The notes under the pieces are model-generated. The model saw only the letters and a program-made list of their open reading frames with translations. It made no database searches and was not told the origin of the DNA. Both the position numbers and the translations under genes were made by a program. Source: Methylococcales bacterium (GTDB lineage Bacteria > Pseudomonadota > Gammaproteobacteria > Methylococcales > Methylomonadaceae). From it: DNA of 23,425 nt. Below, piece by piece: positions 1-9,031 of this stretch. The stretch's first letter is position 1. Every line of letters starts with the position of its first letter. The DNA lies in assembly GCA_023134955.1 (NCBI GenBank), contig JAGLUC010000464.1, positions 1 through 23,425 on the forward strand, written 5' to 3'.

Positions 1-2076
1 ATTGAAATTAGAGTGCGCGGAACTGACCTTAGCATGCGCCAAAATGAAGTTTCTGCGATACGGATAGAACGATTGGCGCATCAACCTGAAACTCAACAAA
101 CTGATCCATTCAAAGAAGAACTGACAGTCGCGGTGATCGGCAACCCCAATTGCGGTAAAACCACATTATTTAATGGTATGACCGGTTCCAGGCAACATGT
201 TGGCAACTGGGCTGGAGTCACGGTGGAACAGAAAGCTGGACAGTACCGTTATGATAATAAAGTTATCAAAGTCATCGATTTACCTGGCATCTACAGTCTT
301 GATGTGAACAATCATTCGACTTCGCTGGATGAAAAAATAGCGAGAGATTTTATTCTATCGCAACAGGCCGACTTGATTATCAATATCATTGATACCACCC
401 ATCTTGAGCATAATCTGTACCTCACCATGCAGTTGCTGGAAATGCGTATTCCCATGGTTGTTGTGCTTAACAATATGGATGATGCAACGGGTCGGGATAT
501 TAAAATTGATAGTGATGAAATAGCACGGCGATTAATGTGCCCACTGGTGTCTTTAGTAGCAACACAAACAAAAGACCTAAATGCGCTGAAATCAACAATT
601 AATCAACTGGTGGAAACAAAACAACTGTCGTCTACGCCTGTTAAATACCCAAAAGGAATTGAATCTGCAATTAATCAATTAACGCCGTTAATTGAACAGC
701 AATTAGAAGATAAAGCTATCAACCCACAATGGATAGCGGTCAAATTACTGGAAAAAGATGGCTTTGCCATGAGTCTGGCAGATGAAGCCCTACAAACTAC
801 AGCCCATGACTGTTATCAGGCTATCGAGACCAAAACAGGGGAAGAAGCTGATATTTTAATCGTCGACAGTCGCTATAGTTTTATCAATACACTGACTCAA
901 GATACATTGATACAGCAATCGGAAGTAGGGAAACAGTTATCAGATACCATAGACAAGGTTATCTTGAACCGCTTTTTAAGCATTCCCATTTTCTTCGGTG
1001 TAATGTATTTGATGTTCACTTTTACTATCAAATTAGGTCGAGCATTTAAGCCTTTCTTTAAAGACTTTGCACAGGCCATTTTTGTTGATGGTTCAGGCTA
1101 TCTGTTAAGCCTAATGAACAGTCCGCAATGGCTGATTACCCTGGTTTCTGGCGGCGTCGGCAATGGCATCCGTGAAGTGCTGGCCTTTGTACCCATCTTG
1201 GGATTTTTATACTTGTTTATTTCAATACTGGAAGAGTCCGGCTATATGGCACGCGCAACCTTTGCCATGGATCGCTTTATGCGAGTTTTGGGATTACCTG
1301 GAAAAGCCTTTGTCCCCTTAATCCTAGGCTTTGGCTGTAATGTCCCAGCGATGATGGCAACACGCACATTGGAAAGGCCTCGTGACCGTTTATTAAATAT
1401 TCTGTTAAATCCGTTTATGACTTGTGGGGCACGACTAGCGGTTTTTACCTTATTCGCCTCCGCTTTTTTCCCAGAAAATGGCGGACTGGTTGTTTTTAGC
1501 CTTTATATGATTGGCGTAGGGGCTGCATTTTTAACCGCCATGCTGTTAAAACATACCTTTCTTAAAGAAGAGTTCTCGCTAGTGATTATGGAAATCCCCA
1601 GCTACCATGTACCAAAACTGAAAAATGTATGGCTCAATACCTGGACACGGGTTGAATCTTTTATTGTCAGAGTAGGGAAAATCATTGTCACTATGGTATT
1701 GATTCTGCATATACTCAGCAGCCTGGGGACAGATGGCTCATTTAAAGAACATAATATTGAAAACTCTGTATTAAGCGCAGCTGGGCGCACTGTGACGCCT
1801 TTATTAAAACCCATGGGCATAGATCAGGAAAACTGGGCTGCAACAGTGGCTGTTTTTACCGGTATTCTGCATAAAGTGGTGGTTATCAGTACCTTAAAAA
1901 CCATCTACGCAGCATCAAATCACATGGGACAAGAAACAGAAAAAAACTTTGAATTCTGGAAAGCTATTAAGCAGTCTTTTATGACCATCCCTATGGGAAT
2001 TAACAAGATGCTGGGCATCAATGGTTCAGCAAAACAGGATCAATCCAAGAGCCCTTTTTTTTACCGCCTTGCATAA
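1..2076 (+). CDS. feoB: FeoA-FeoB fusion, ferrous iron transporter (5' partial, frameshifted before its C-terminus)
   Basis: Inner-membrane GTP-gated Fe(II) importer. The frame is open from base 1, so the start lies outside the window. The first ~25 residues (IEIRVRGTDLSMRQNEV, then SAIRI) match the end of a FeoA SH3-like domain. A short linker leads straight into the FeoB G domain without a stop or a convincing start, so I read this as an in-frame FeoA-FeoB fusion. G motifs: G1 GNPNCGKT, G2 in VTVEQ, G3 DLPG, G4 NNMD. The transport core has the family gate motifs GFGCNVPA and MTCGARL and several hydrophobic helices. The frame stops at TAA 2074-2076 after a T8 run at 2055-2062. The missing FeoB C-terminal helices are encoded in the next frame to 2380. 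Removing one T restores a continuous protein. No FeoC-like gene follows. GTG at 13 or ATG at 34 would be poor starts because they cut into the FeoA domain. Confidence 0.9.
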   Translation: MEIRVRGTDLSMRQNEVSAIRIERLAHQPETQQTDPFKEELTVAVIGNPNCGKTTLFNGMTGSRQHVGNWAGVTVEQKAGQYRYDNKVIKVIDLPGIYSLDVNNHSTSLDEKIARDFILSQQADLIINIIDTTHLEHNLYLTMQLLEMRIPMVVVLNNMDDATGRDIKIDSDEIARRLMCPLVSLVATQTKDLNALKSTINQLVETKQLSSTPVKYPKGIESAINQLTPLIEQQLEDKAINPQWIAVKLLEKDGFAMSLADEALQTTAHDCYQAIETKTGEEADILIVDSRYSFINTLTQDTLIQQSEVGKQLSDTIDKVILNRFLSIPIFFGVMYLMFTFTIKLGRAFKPFFKDFAQAIFVDGSGYLLSLMNSPQWLITLVSGGVGNGIREVLAFVPILGFLYLFISILEESGYMARATFAMDRFMRVLGLPGKAFVPLILGFGCNVPAMMATRTLERPRDRLLNILLNPFMTCGARLAVFTLFASAFFPENGGLVVFSLYMIGVGAAFLTAMLLKHTFLKEEFSLVIMEIPSYHVPKLKNVWLNTWTRVESFIVRVGKIIVTMVLILHILSSLGTDGSFKEHNIENSVLSAAGRTVTPLLKPMGIDQENWAATVAVFTGILHKVVVISTLKTIYAASNHMGQETEKNFEFWKAIKQSFMTIPMGINKMLGINGSAKQDQSKSPFFYRLA

Positions 2077-2380
2077 TAATTTCCATGGTCAAATTGGAGC
2101 CTATGCCTATTTATTATTTGTGTTGCTATATTTTCCTTGTATAGCGACTACTTCCACAGCCTATAAAGAGTCCAGCGCAGTTTGGTCCTTATTCATGGTA
2201 TTTTGGGCTACAGCTATGGCATATATAACAGCAACCTTATTCTATCAGTTTGCAACATTCAGTCAGCACCCTGAAGCAACAATTGCCTGGGGAGCTGGCT
2301 CTGCCTTTTTCATGGCAGCTGTCATACTGGGTTTTCTTTATTGGGGTAAGCAACAGAAACATAAAACTACCACAAGTTAG
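2021..2380 (+). pseudogene. feoB: FeoB C-terminal fragment in shifted frame
   Basis: This is the C-terminal part of the upstream FeoB, displaced by one base. From about position 2063 the frame reads TALHNNFHGQIGAYAYLLF followed by VLLYFPCIAT. That is the characteristic last transmembrane region of FeoB, with its conserved LLYFPC stretch, followed by two further hydrophobic helices and a basic tail. The ATG at 2021 overlaps the upstream frame by 56 bases and encodes a non-homologous linker, so it is probably not a real start. I see it as one gene broken at the T8 run at 2055-2062, by sequencing or assembly error, a true mutation, or slippage-dependent expression. The sequence alone cannot decide between these. 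Confidence 0.85.
2055..2062 (+). other. T8 homopolymer at the feoB frameshift
   Basis: Run of eight T exactly where the FeoB reading frame is lost. With seven T the frame would run ...CCT TTT TTT ACC GCC TTG... into the conserved C-terminus ending at 2380. Confidence 0.85.
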
Positions 2381-2389
2381 TTGGTGGTT
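2365..2389 (+). terminator. weak hairpin after feoB
   Basis: AACTACCA (2365-2372) pairs with TGGTGGTT (2382-2389) with one G-T wobble and a 9-base loop across the FeoB stop. It is followed by GTTTAAATT and no true T tract, so a terminator role is uncertain. Confidence 0.25.
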
Positions 2390-2506
2390 GTTTAAATTAG
2401 CAACGCTGTGACATTAGGCTAAAAACTGGAGCAACTTTGTAGTTACCTAAAACTCAAATAGTATATACATAATTAACAGTATTTTTAATCGTTAGAAGAG
2501 GAATTA

Positions 2507-3847
2507 ATGTACCTTAATCAATGGTTCAAAAGGGTCGTTATTTTTATTCCTGTTGCCATCGGCATTGCCGTAGTGGTGCTTGCCCCTAAATTGAAAAGTC
2601 CTCCGCAAAAAAATAGGGTGACAGAGATAGCCACAAAGGTACGCTTCATTAAACCTTTGCACCAGGAAGTCAGTCCTAAAGCGGTGGGGTATGGAACTTC
2701 TGAGCCAATTAAGAGCTGGGAAGCGATTGCGGAAGTCTCGGGGCGCATTGTCTGGGTTTCTGAGGACTTGAGAGAAGGCAATATTATCCCTAAAGGTACT
2801 GAGTTGTTAAGAATAGATGACTCTGAATACAGACTGGCATTAAGTCAAATCGATGCTCAGCTCAACACATCCAGTGTAAAAACAGGTGCTGCCCGAAGGT
2901 CATTAACGATAGAGAAGCGTTCACATGCCTTACTGCAAAAAGAAATCGCCCGTCAGCAGAAGCTTAAATCAAAAGGCTTGCTGGCAGCGAGTATCCTAGA
3001 AAAAGCAGAACGTGATCTAATAAACGTGGACTCTATCCTACAAAACCTGAACAACACTCTTTCTATTAATGAAGCAGAAAAGGAAACCTTAAAAGTCCAG
3101 CGTGAACAGGCAGAGCTGGATCTTGCAAGAACACGAATGATTGCTCCTTTTGATGTCAGAATCGTGAGCATTACTGCATACGAAGCCCACTTTGCCAGCA
3201 AGGGACAACGGTTGTTTAACGCGGATGCCACGGATACAACTGAAATTGAGGCCCGCTTTCCTATCGGGCAGCTGCGTCCGCTAATTGCCAGCAAGGAAAC
3301 CCCGCAAACTGATAAACATCCTGGTGCATTGGGACTGGATGCCATCGTACGGCTTCGCACCAGCACCCACACTATAGAATGGAAGGCAAAGGTTGAGCGT
3401 GTTGCAGGACAGATTGATCGGCAGACTCAAACCATCGGTGTTATTGTCGTTGTCGACGATCCTTATGGAAAAGCCCGGCCGGGTCAACGCCCTCCATTAA
3501 TCAGAAATACTTTTGTTGAGGTGGAATTGCGTGGCAATCCAAAAGGCAAGCAGATTATTGTCCCCATCTTTGCTATCCACGAAAACAAGGTCTATCTGCT
3601 GGATAAAGAAAAGCGGCTGGATATTCGCAAGGTTAAAGTCGCTTTTACACAAGATCGATACGCAGTGCTTGCAGAGGGTGTTATGCCTGAGGAAAAACTG
3701 GTCATTTCTGATCTTATACCCGCAATCCAAGGCATGCTGCTTGAACCGATAGCTGATAAAAAGGCTCGCAAAATGCTAATGATGGAAATTTCGGGTCGCG
3801 AAACCTTTGTTCAGAAAATTAAGGATCAAAAGGAAAGCAAAAAATGA
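2507..3847 (+). CDS. RND efflux membrane fusion (periplasmic adaptor) protein, HlyD/AcrA type
   Basis: 446 aa. One N-terminal membrane anchor (about residues 9-27). Then comes a lipoyl/barrel-sandwich half ending in EGNIIPKGTELLRIDDSEY (about 90-108), a long alpha-helical hairpin rich in K, E, Q and R (about 114-210), the second lipoyl half (ARTRMIAPFDVRI) and beta-barrel domains. This is the usual adaptor architecture linking an inner-membrane RND pump to an outer-membrane channel. The start is supported by AGAGGAA seven bases upstream of ATG. It overlaps the RND gene by four bases (ATGA), indicating translational coupling. No TolC-like outer-membrane gene is in the window, so the complex would need a channel encoded elsewhere. 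Substrate cannot be read from the sequence; the downstream metal ATPase hints at metals. Confidence 0.9.
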   Translation: MYLNQWFKRVVIFIPVAIGIAVVVLAPKLKSPPQKNRVTEIATKVRFIKPLHQEVSPKAVGYGTSEPIKSWEAIAEVSGRIVWVSEDLREGNIIPKGTELLRIDDSEYRLALSQIDAQLNTSSVKTGAARRSLTIEKRSHALLQKEIARQQKLKSKGLLAASILEKAERDLINVDSILQNLNNTLSINEAEKETLKVQREQAELDLARTRMIAPFDVRIVSITAYEAHFASKGQRLFNADATDTTEIEARFPIGQLRPLIASKETPQTDKHPGALGLDAIVRLRTSTHTIEWKAKVERVAGQIDRQTQTIGVIVVVDDPYGKARPGQRPPLIRNTFVEVELRGNPKGKQIIVPIFAIHENKVYLLDKEKRLDIRKVKVAFTQDRYAVLAEGVMPEEKLVISDLIPAIQGMLLEPIADKKARKMLMMEISGRETFVQKIKDQKESKK

Positions 3848-6800
3848 TCCGTTATTTTGCCAGCCACCCCACAGCGGCCAACCTGCTGATGATAGCTATG
3901 ATGCTATTGGGTCTTGTTGCGCTGCCAAAGTTACAGCGGGATACCTTTCCATTGATTCCTGCTACGGAAGTCAGTCTCCGCATTCCCTATCCCGGATCTA
4001 CACCTGCGGATGTTGAAAATGTCATTTGCCAGCGAATTGAGGAGGCAATGGACAGTGTTTCCGGCTTAAAGGAAATTCGATGCGATGCCCGTGAAAATCT
4101 TGCCTTGCTGATAGCAGAACGCTATGAAGAAACCGATATGGATACTTTCTTCAATGACATCAAGACACGCTACGATTCCATATCTACCTTTCCAGACATG
4201 GTTGAACGCGCCGCTATAGAAATCGTAGAAAGGACTGCGACAGTCGCCAGCATTATGATTACTGGCGATATTTCGCCTGCACAATTAAAAACTTACGCAG
4301 AAAAGCTTAAAACTCGTATCCAACGTGACAGCCGTATTGCTCAGATTGAAATTAAGGGCTTTTCTAATCAAGATATTAGCATTGAAATTTCTACATATAA
4401 CTTGAACAGTTATGGTCTGGGGGTAGTGGATATTGCTACGGCGATTGAAAATCAGAGTATCGACGTGCCAGCAGGAGTGATGCAGACCTCAGGTTCTGAT
4501 GTTCTTGTGCGTTTTGCCGGCGAACGAAAGTCACCTGTTGATTTTAACAGTCTGACGATACATTCGAGCACAATAGGCGGCGATATAAAACTGGGCGACA
4601 TCGCGAAAATTCGTAAAACCTTCGATAAGCCGGAAGACAAAATATTCTTTAACGGCAAGCGGGCAGCCCTGCTGGAAATATCCAAAACTTATACCCAGGA
4701 CTCGTTGCATGTCATGGATGCAATTGAAGAAAATCTGAAACGGGAACGTAAATTGGCACCCAAAGGCATCAAGCTGGAAATCAGCCAAGATGTCACCTCC
4801 AATATCAAAGATCGTCTACGCATTCTTGCAGAAAATGGTGTGCAGGGACTGTTGCTGGTTTTTCTCAGCATGTGGGGATTTTTCAGTTTTCGGTATAGTT
4901 TCTGGGTCACTATGGGGCTCCCCGTATCCTTCCTCGGTGCTATCTTCTGCATGCAACTGCTTGGATATACCATTAATATGATGACTATGGTTGCTCTATT
5001 AGTTGCGCTTGGTTTGTTAATGGATGATGCAATTGTAATCGCCGAAAATATCGCCATACGTATAAAACAGGAAAAAAATGCTTTGGAAGCTGCGGTTGAA
5101 GGCAGCCAACAGGTGTTGCCCGGTGTACTTTCATCCTTTCTTACCACTGCAATGATTGTTGGGCCTCTTGCCTTCCTGTCAGGACGCATGGGCGCAGTGC
5201 TTGAGTATATTCCTGCTGTGCTGCTGATTACACTGAGTATCAGTCTTATTGAGGCTTTCCTGATTCTGCCTGCTCACATGTATCACTCACTGAAGCATAC
5301 AGATAACAGCCAGCCATCACGTTTACATCAACGAATTAATACTGGCTTTGACTACCTGCGAGACCAGCTGTTTGGCCGAGCAATTAATGTCGCCATTAAA
5401 CAGCCTTATCTGACACTGGGACTAATCATTGCCTTGCTACTGATCTCCTTTGCAACCATCCCAGGAGGGTTGCTTAAATATCGTGCATTTCCACAATTGG
5501 AGAGCGATATTATTCAGGCAAGGATATTATTTCCACAAGGCACAACGCTCAAGCAAACAGAAACAATTGTAGAAAAAATCGTAATAGCATTGAAACAAAC
5601 GGATAAGGAATTTTCAGATCAACAGCTCAGTGATCATAGACTGGTCAAAAATATTACTGTTCTCTACAACAGCAATATTAGTGCTTATGAAAGCGGGCCA
5701 CATGTTGCCACAGTCAGTGCAGATTTGATCTCTGCAGAGGACCGGCATGGCAGCATCCCAGAGATATTATCACGCTGGCGTGAACTCACTGGAAATCATC
5801 CCGATGTTCTCGCCCTGAAATTCACTGACAAGGAACGTGGAGTAGCCGGTAAAGCAATTGATATTCGTCTGCATGGCAATCAGGCAGAAATGTTGAAAAA
5901 AGCCTCGCTCGAACTGCAGCACTGGCTACGCGGTTTTGAAGGCGTGCTGGATCTTTCTGATGATTTTCGCCCTGGAAAACCAGAGTACCAGATTCAATTG
6001 CGCGAAGGTGCTAACACATTGGATGTCAATGCCCAGAGCATCGCCAGTGAAGTACGGGCAGCTCTGCATGGGGTTACCCAGCTGGATGTGATCAAGGGGC
6101 AAAATATCTACGATGTAACTGTACGGCTCTCGCCAGAAGATCGCAATAGCCTGGAAGATCTCAAGGCACTCACCATTCGGCTCCCTGATGGCAGAGGCAT
6201 TGTTCTTTCCAATGTAGCAGACATTCTGCAAGTTCGTGGCTATGCCCGATTCCATCGGGTTAATGGACAGCGCACAGTAACCGTTCAAGGCACACTGGAT
6301 ACTGAAATTGTCAATGCCAAAGAGATCATGTCAATCACCAAAAAACAATTTCTTCCCAAACTGAAACAGAAATATCCGCAGCTGCGTTTCTCATTTGTAG
6401 GCCAAGGCAAGCAGAATGCGCTTACCGCCGCTTCACTGCAGCGCAATGTGATGATTGGCCTGTTCGGTGTATTCCTGATCCTGTCATTTCAATTCCGCAG
6501 CTATCTACAGCCAATCGCGGTCATGCTGGCAATCCCGTTGGGACTTATTGGCGTGGTCTGGGGACATTTACTTTTAGACATCGAACTTTCCATGCCTAGC
6601 CTGGTCGGGTTGGCTACTCTGATGGGAATTATCGTTAACGATAGCATTCTGCTGGTCACCTTTATAAAAAATAACTGGCAGACAGATATGACAATTTCAG
6701 AAGCCGTTAAACAGGCCGCACACGACCGTTTTCGAGCGATTTTTCTTACGTCCCTAACCACCATCGCTGGCTTATTGCCCCTATTGCTAGAAACCAGCAC

Positions 6801-6975
6801 ACAGGCGCAATTGCTTATACCCATCGTAGCCAGTCTCACCTTTGGTCTGTTCACTGCAACCGTGTTTTCTTTATTCCTGATACCCTGCTGTTTTGTGATT
6901 TTTGAGGATCTGGGGTGGATTGAACCAGTCAGTACAATAGAAAACAACATACTCGATCTTAACATTACAAAATAA
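3844..6975 (+). CDS. RND family efflux permease (AcrB/HAE-like)
   Basis: 1043 aa, the normal length for an RND trimer subunit. Two repeated halves, each with a first transmembrane helix, a large periplasmic porter loop and a helix bundle. The N-terminus IRYFASHPTAANLLMIA and the YPGSTPADVEN block are typical. Helix 4 carries GLLMDDAIVIAENI with the proton-relay pair D394-D395. This resembles drug/organic pumps rather than CusA-type metal pumps, which lack the double D. A second-half signature GLATLMGIIVNDSILL is also present. A Shine-Dalgarno AAGGAAA sits in the end of the adaptor gene. The P1B ATPase follows after 11 bases, so all three are probably one transcript. Export of metal is inferred only from that neighbour. 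Confidence 0.92.
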   Translation: MIRYFASHPTAANLLMIAMMLLGLVALPKLQRDTFPLIPATEVSLRIPYPGSTPADVENVICQRIEEAMDSVSGLKEIRCDARENLALLIAERYEETDMDTFFNDIKTRYDSISTFPDMVERAAIEIVERTATVASIMITGDISPAQLKTYAEKLKTRIQRDSRIAQIEIKGFSNQDISIEISTYNLNSYGLGVVDIATAIENQSIDVPAGVMQTSGSDVLVRFAGERKSPVDFNSLTIHSSTIGGDIKLGDIAKIRKTFDKPEDKIFFNGKRAALLEISKTYTQDSLHVMDAIEENLKRERKLAPKGIKLEISQDVTSNIKDRLRILAENGVQGLLLVFLSMWGFFSFRYSFWVTMGLPVSFLGAIFCMQLLGYTINMMTMVALLVALGLLMDDAIVIAENIAIRIKQEKNALEAAVEGSQQVLPGVLSSFLTTAMIVGPLAFLSGRMGAVLEYIPAVLLITLSISLIEAFLILPAHMYHSLKHTDNSQPSRLHQRINTGFDYLRDQLFGRAINVAIKQPYLTLGLIIALLLISFATIPGGLLKYRAFPQLESDIIQARILFPQGTTLKQTETIVEKIVIALKQTDKEFSDQQLSDHRLVKNITVLYNSNISAYESGPHVATVSADLISAEDRHGSIPEILSRWRELTGNHPDVLALKFTDKERGVAGKAIDIRLHGNQAEMLKKASLELQHWLRGFEGVLDLSDDFRPGKPEYQIQLREGANTLDVNAQSIASEVRAALHGVTQLDVIKGQNIYDVTVRLSPEDRNSLEDLKALTIRLPDGRGIVLSNVADILQVRGYARFHRVNGQRTVTVQGTLDTEIVNAKEIMSITKKQFLPKLKQKYPQLRFSFVGQGKQNALTAASLQRNVMIGLFGVFLILSFQFRSYLQPIAVMLAIPLGLIGVVWGHLLLDIELSMPSLVGLATLMGIIVNDSILLVTFIKNNWQTDMTISEAVKQAAHDRFRAIFLTSLTTIAGLLPLLLETSTQAQLLIPIVASLTFGLFTATVFSLFLIPCCFVIFEDLGWIEPVSTIENNILDLNITK

Positions 6976-6986
6976 AGGAAAAATCC

Positions 6987-8978
6987 ATGCAAACAAAAGA
7001 TTATAAATCCTATTTTGACAAAATGGATGCTGAACTGCTGAAAATCAGCCCACGTAAGGACATCATGCTATTACGTGTCATTGCCTCTATTATTCCGGTC
7101 GTCTGTTTTGGCCTGGACATGCTTTACGATATACCTGCTCTCTACTGGTTAGGCATCCCTTTTTATCTGTTTTGTCTGGGGATATATCTGGAAAGCTTTT
7201 TAAAAGCCGTACTGCTAATGCGCAAAGTCTCTGCTGAACTATTAATTGTGTTGGTCATGATCGTGACACTGATTGACGGCGAACCTTTAAGCGGGGCGAT
7301 GGTAGCCTGGTTTATCGGACTGGGCCTGTATATTTCATTCAGCATTATCAGAAAAAACCGGGAAAAAATTGAAAGTCTGATACAGGAAGGTAAAAAAACA
7401 GCCAATGTCATAGTCGGTGATGAAATCAAAGAAATACCGATTTGCGAAGTACAAAAAAATGATCTTATCATCGTACCTAAAGGAGCGATGATCGCAGTCG
7501 ATGGAAAAATAACTGAAGGCGCATCATCGATTGATGAATCATTTGTTACCGGCGAACCTTTTCCAGTTTATAAAGAAACAGGGAGTTTTGTTACATCTGG
7601 AACCTTAAACCTAACAGCTCCTTTGCAAGTCAGCGCGGAAAAAAACGGCGATGATTCTTTTATGGCAGTTATCGCTCAGGAAATTGAAGCTAGCTTATCA
7701 AAAAAATCAGACCTGCAAAGACGTGCTGATACCACCGTTCAAATTCTGCTATTGTCCGTCACAGCCTATGCCTTCCTATTATTATTTGTAACAGGCAGCT
7801 TGCATTTGATGGCTACAGCATTAGCCGTGATGTGTCCTTGTGCTTGGGCGTTAGCCACACCCACTGCGTTTGCTGCCAATATTGGTCGGCTGGCGGGTGA
7901 CAATATCTTAGCCAGAGGCGGAGAACCGCTAGAAAATATGCAGGATATTAAAACTCTAATTCTGGATAAAACTGGAACGGTTACGTTGGCAGAACCTGAA
8001 GTCAGTCAAGTGATTGAGGTTAATATGCCTCAGCAAGAACTGCTTGAACTGGCTGCATCTGTAGAATCCCGTTTTGATCATCCGATTTCACGTTCAATTA
8101 TTAATTTTGCCAAGACACAGGGTGTGACTCATTTTCGTCCTGTTGAACAGGCAGAAGATCTTCCAGGTCGTGGTATCAAAGCAGTCATCGAAAATAAGCA
8201 TATTCTGATTGGCAGTGCCGAAACGCTACTTACTCAGGATATTGAATTGCCTGATGTTGATTATACTGGCCGGGCAATCTGGATTGCAGTAGACGGTGAT
8301 GTTAAAGGGATCATTGTTATCCGCGATATCATGCTGGCTGAAATGAAAAATTTAACCGATACCATTCATTCCTTTGGCATAGAAAAAGTAATACTCGCCA
8401 CCGGCGATAATGAAGAAAAGGAAGCTAAGCGTGTCGCTGAATATATCAATGCTGACGAATATTATTTTAATAGCACACCTGAAGATAAAACAGCGCTGGT
8501 TAAAAAATATCAGGCATCTGGAAAAGTCGCTATGGTTGGTGATGGAGTCAACGATGCACCTGCCTTGGCAGCGGCTAATGTAGGTATTGCTATTGGCGGG
8601 CATAAGAATGTTAATCTTGCGATTACTTCATCTGACATTGTGATACTCGGTCATGATGCAGAAGATTTAATCAAAATACTGCAACTCAGCCAAAAAATGG
8701 GCGGAATTATCCAGCAAAATTATGCCTGGGCCATGGGATTTAATAGTGTTGGCCTGGCACTGGCAACATTTGGTTTTCTTAATCCAATTTTTGCTGCATT
8801 TTTACACCACATAAGTTCAGTTTTCGTGGTCACTAATGCTGGCCGTTTGTACTTTACTCATATAGAGAATTCATTTGCTCAGCCCTTATTTAGGAAAATG
8901 GATGCCTGGTCAACACGCAAACTAAATCAGCTGGATGCTCCAGAAAAAGAGTATGATAAAAAAACGGGGAAGTGCTGA
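6987..8978 (+). CDS. P1B-type heavy-metal-translocating ATPase
   Basis: 663 aa inner-membrane pump. Visible motifs: actuator loop SFVTGEPFPV, metal-site CPC at residues 283-285 in MCPCAWALATPT, phosphorylation site DKTGT with D327, DHPIS for ATP binding, ATGDN and MVGDGVNDAPAL for the hinge. The last helices read YAWAMGFN and HHISSVFVVTNAGRL. There is no N-terminal HMA (CxxC) domain. The TM8 HHxSS pattern differs from classic CopA (MxxSS), so the metal is uncertain; copper or manganese-type transport are both possible. Start supported by AAAGGAAAAATCC before ATG. Third gene of the adaptor-RND-ATPase operon. The coding end lies inside a strong palindrome (8972-9028). Confidence 0.9.
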   Translation: MQTKDYKSYFDKMDAELLKISPRKDIMLLRVIASIIPVVCFGLDMLYDIPALYWLGIPFYLFCLGIYLESFLKAVLLMRKVSAELLIVLVMIVTLIDGEPLSGAMVAWFIGLGLYISFSIIRKNREKIESLIQEGKKTANVIVGDEIKEIPICEVQKNDLIIVPKGAMIAVDGKITEGASSIDESFVTGEPFPVYKETGSFVTSGTLNLTAPLQVSAEKNGDDSFMAVIAQEIEASLSKKSDLQRRADTTVQILLLSVTAYAFLLLFVTGSLHLMATALAVMCPCAWALATPTAFAANIGRLAGDNILARGGEPLENMQDIKTLILDKTGTVTLAEPEVSQVIEVNMPQQELLELAASVESRFDHPISRSIINFAKTQGVTHFRPVEQAEDLPGRGIKAVIENKHILIGSAETLLTQDIELPDVDYTGRAIWIAVDGDVKGIIVIRDIMLAEMKNLTDTIHSFGIEKVILATGDNEEKEAKRVAEYINADEYYFNSTPEDKTALVKKYQASGKVAMVGDGVNDAPALAAANVGIAIGGHKNVNLAITSSDIVILGHDAEDLIKILQLSQKMGGIIQQNYAWAMGFNSVGLALATFGFLNPIFAAFLHHISSVFVVTNAGRLYFTHIENSFAQPLFRKMDAWSTRKLNQLDAPEKEYDKKTGKC

Positions 8979-9028
8979 GTAATTTATAGGATGTGCCGAC
9001 GATTAGGAGGCGCATCGTTCCTCAGCAC
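8972..9028. repeat. nested two-stem palindrome at the ATPase stop codon
   Basis: Outer stem GTGCTGAG (8972-8979) pairs perfectly with CTCAGCAC (9021-9028). Inner stem GATGTGCC (8990-8997) pairs with GGCGCATC (9009-9016) with one G-T. It overlaps the stop codon and directly abuts the IS110/IS1111-type remnant. No T tract follows, so it could be a disrupted terminator or a REP-like target site. Confidence 0.6.
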
Positions 9029-9031
9029 ATA

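Noticed and set aside
2381..2506. Possible separate feoC or small gene after feoB
   Set aside because: No ORF or FeoC-like winged-helix sequence; only a weak hairpin and the ribosome site of the adaptor gene.
4689..5189. Long antisense open frames within the RND permease and other genes
   Set aside because: They lie opposite strongly conserved coding sequence and show no recognisable family; shadows of the real genes.
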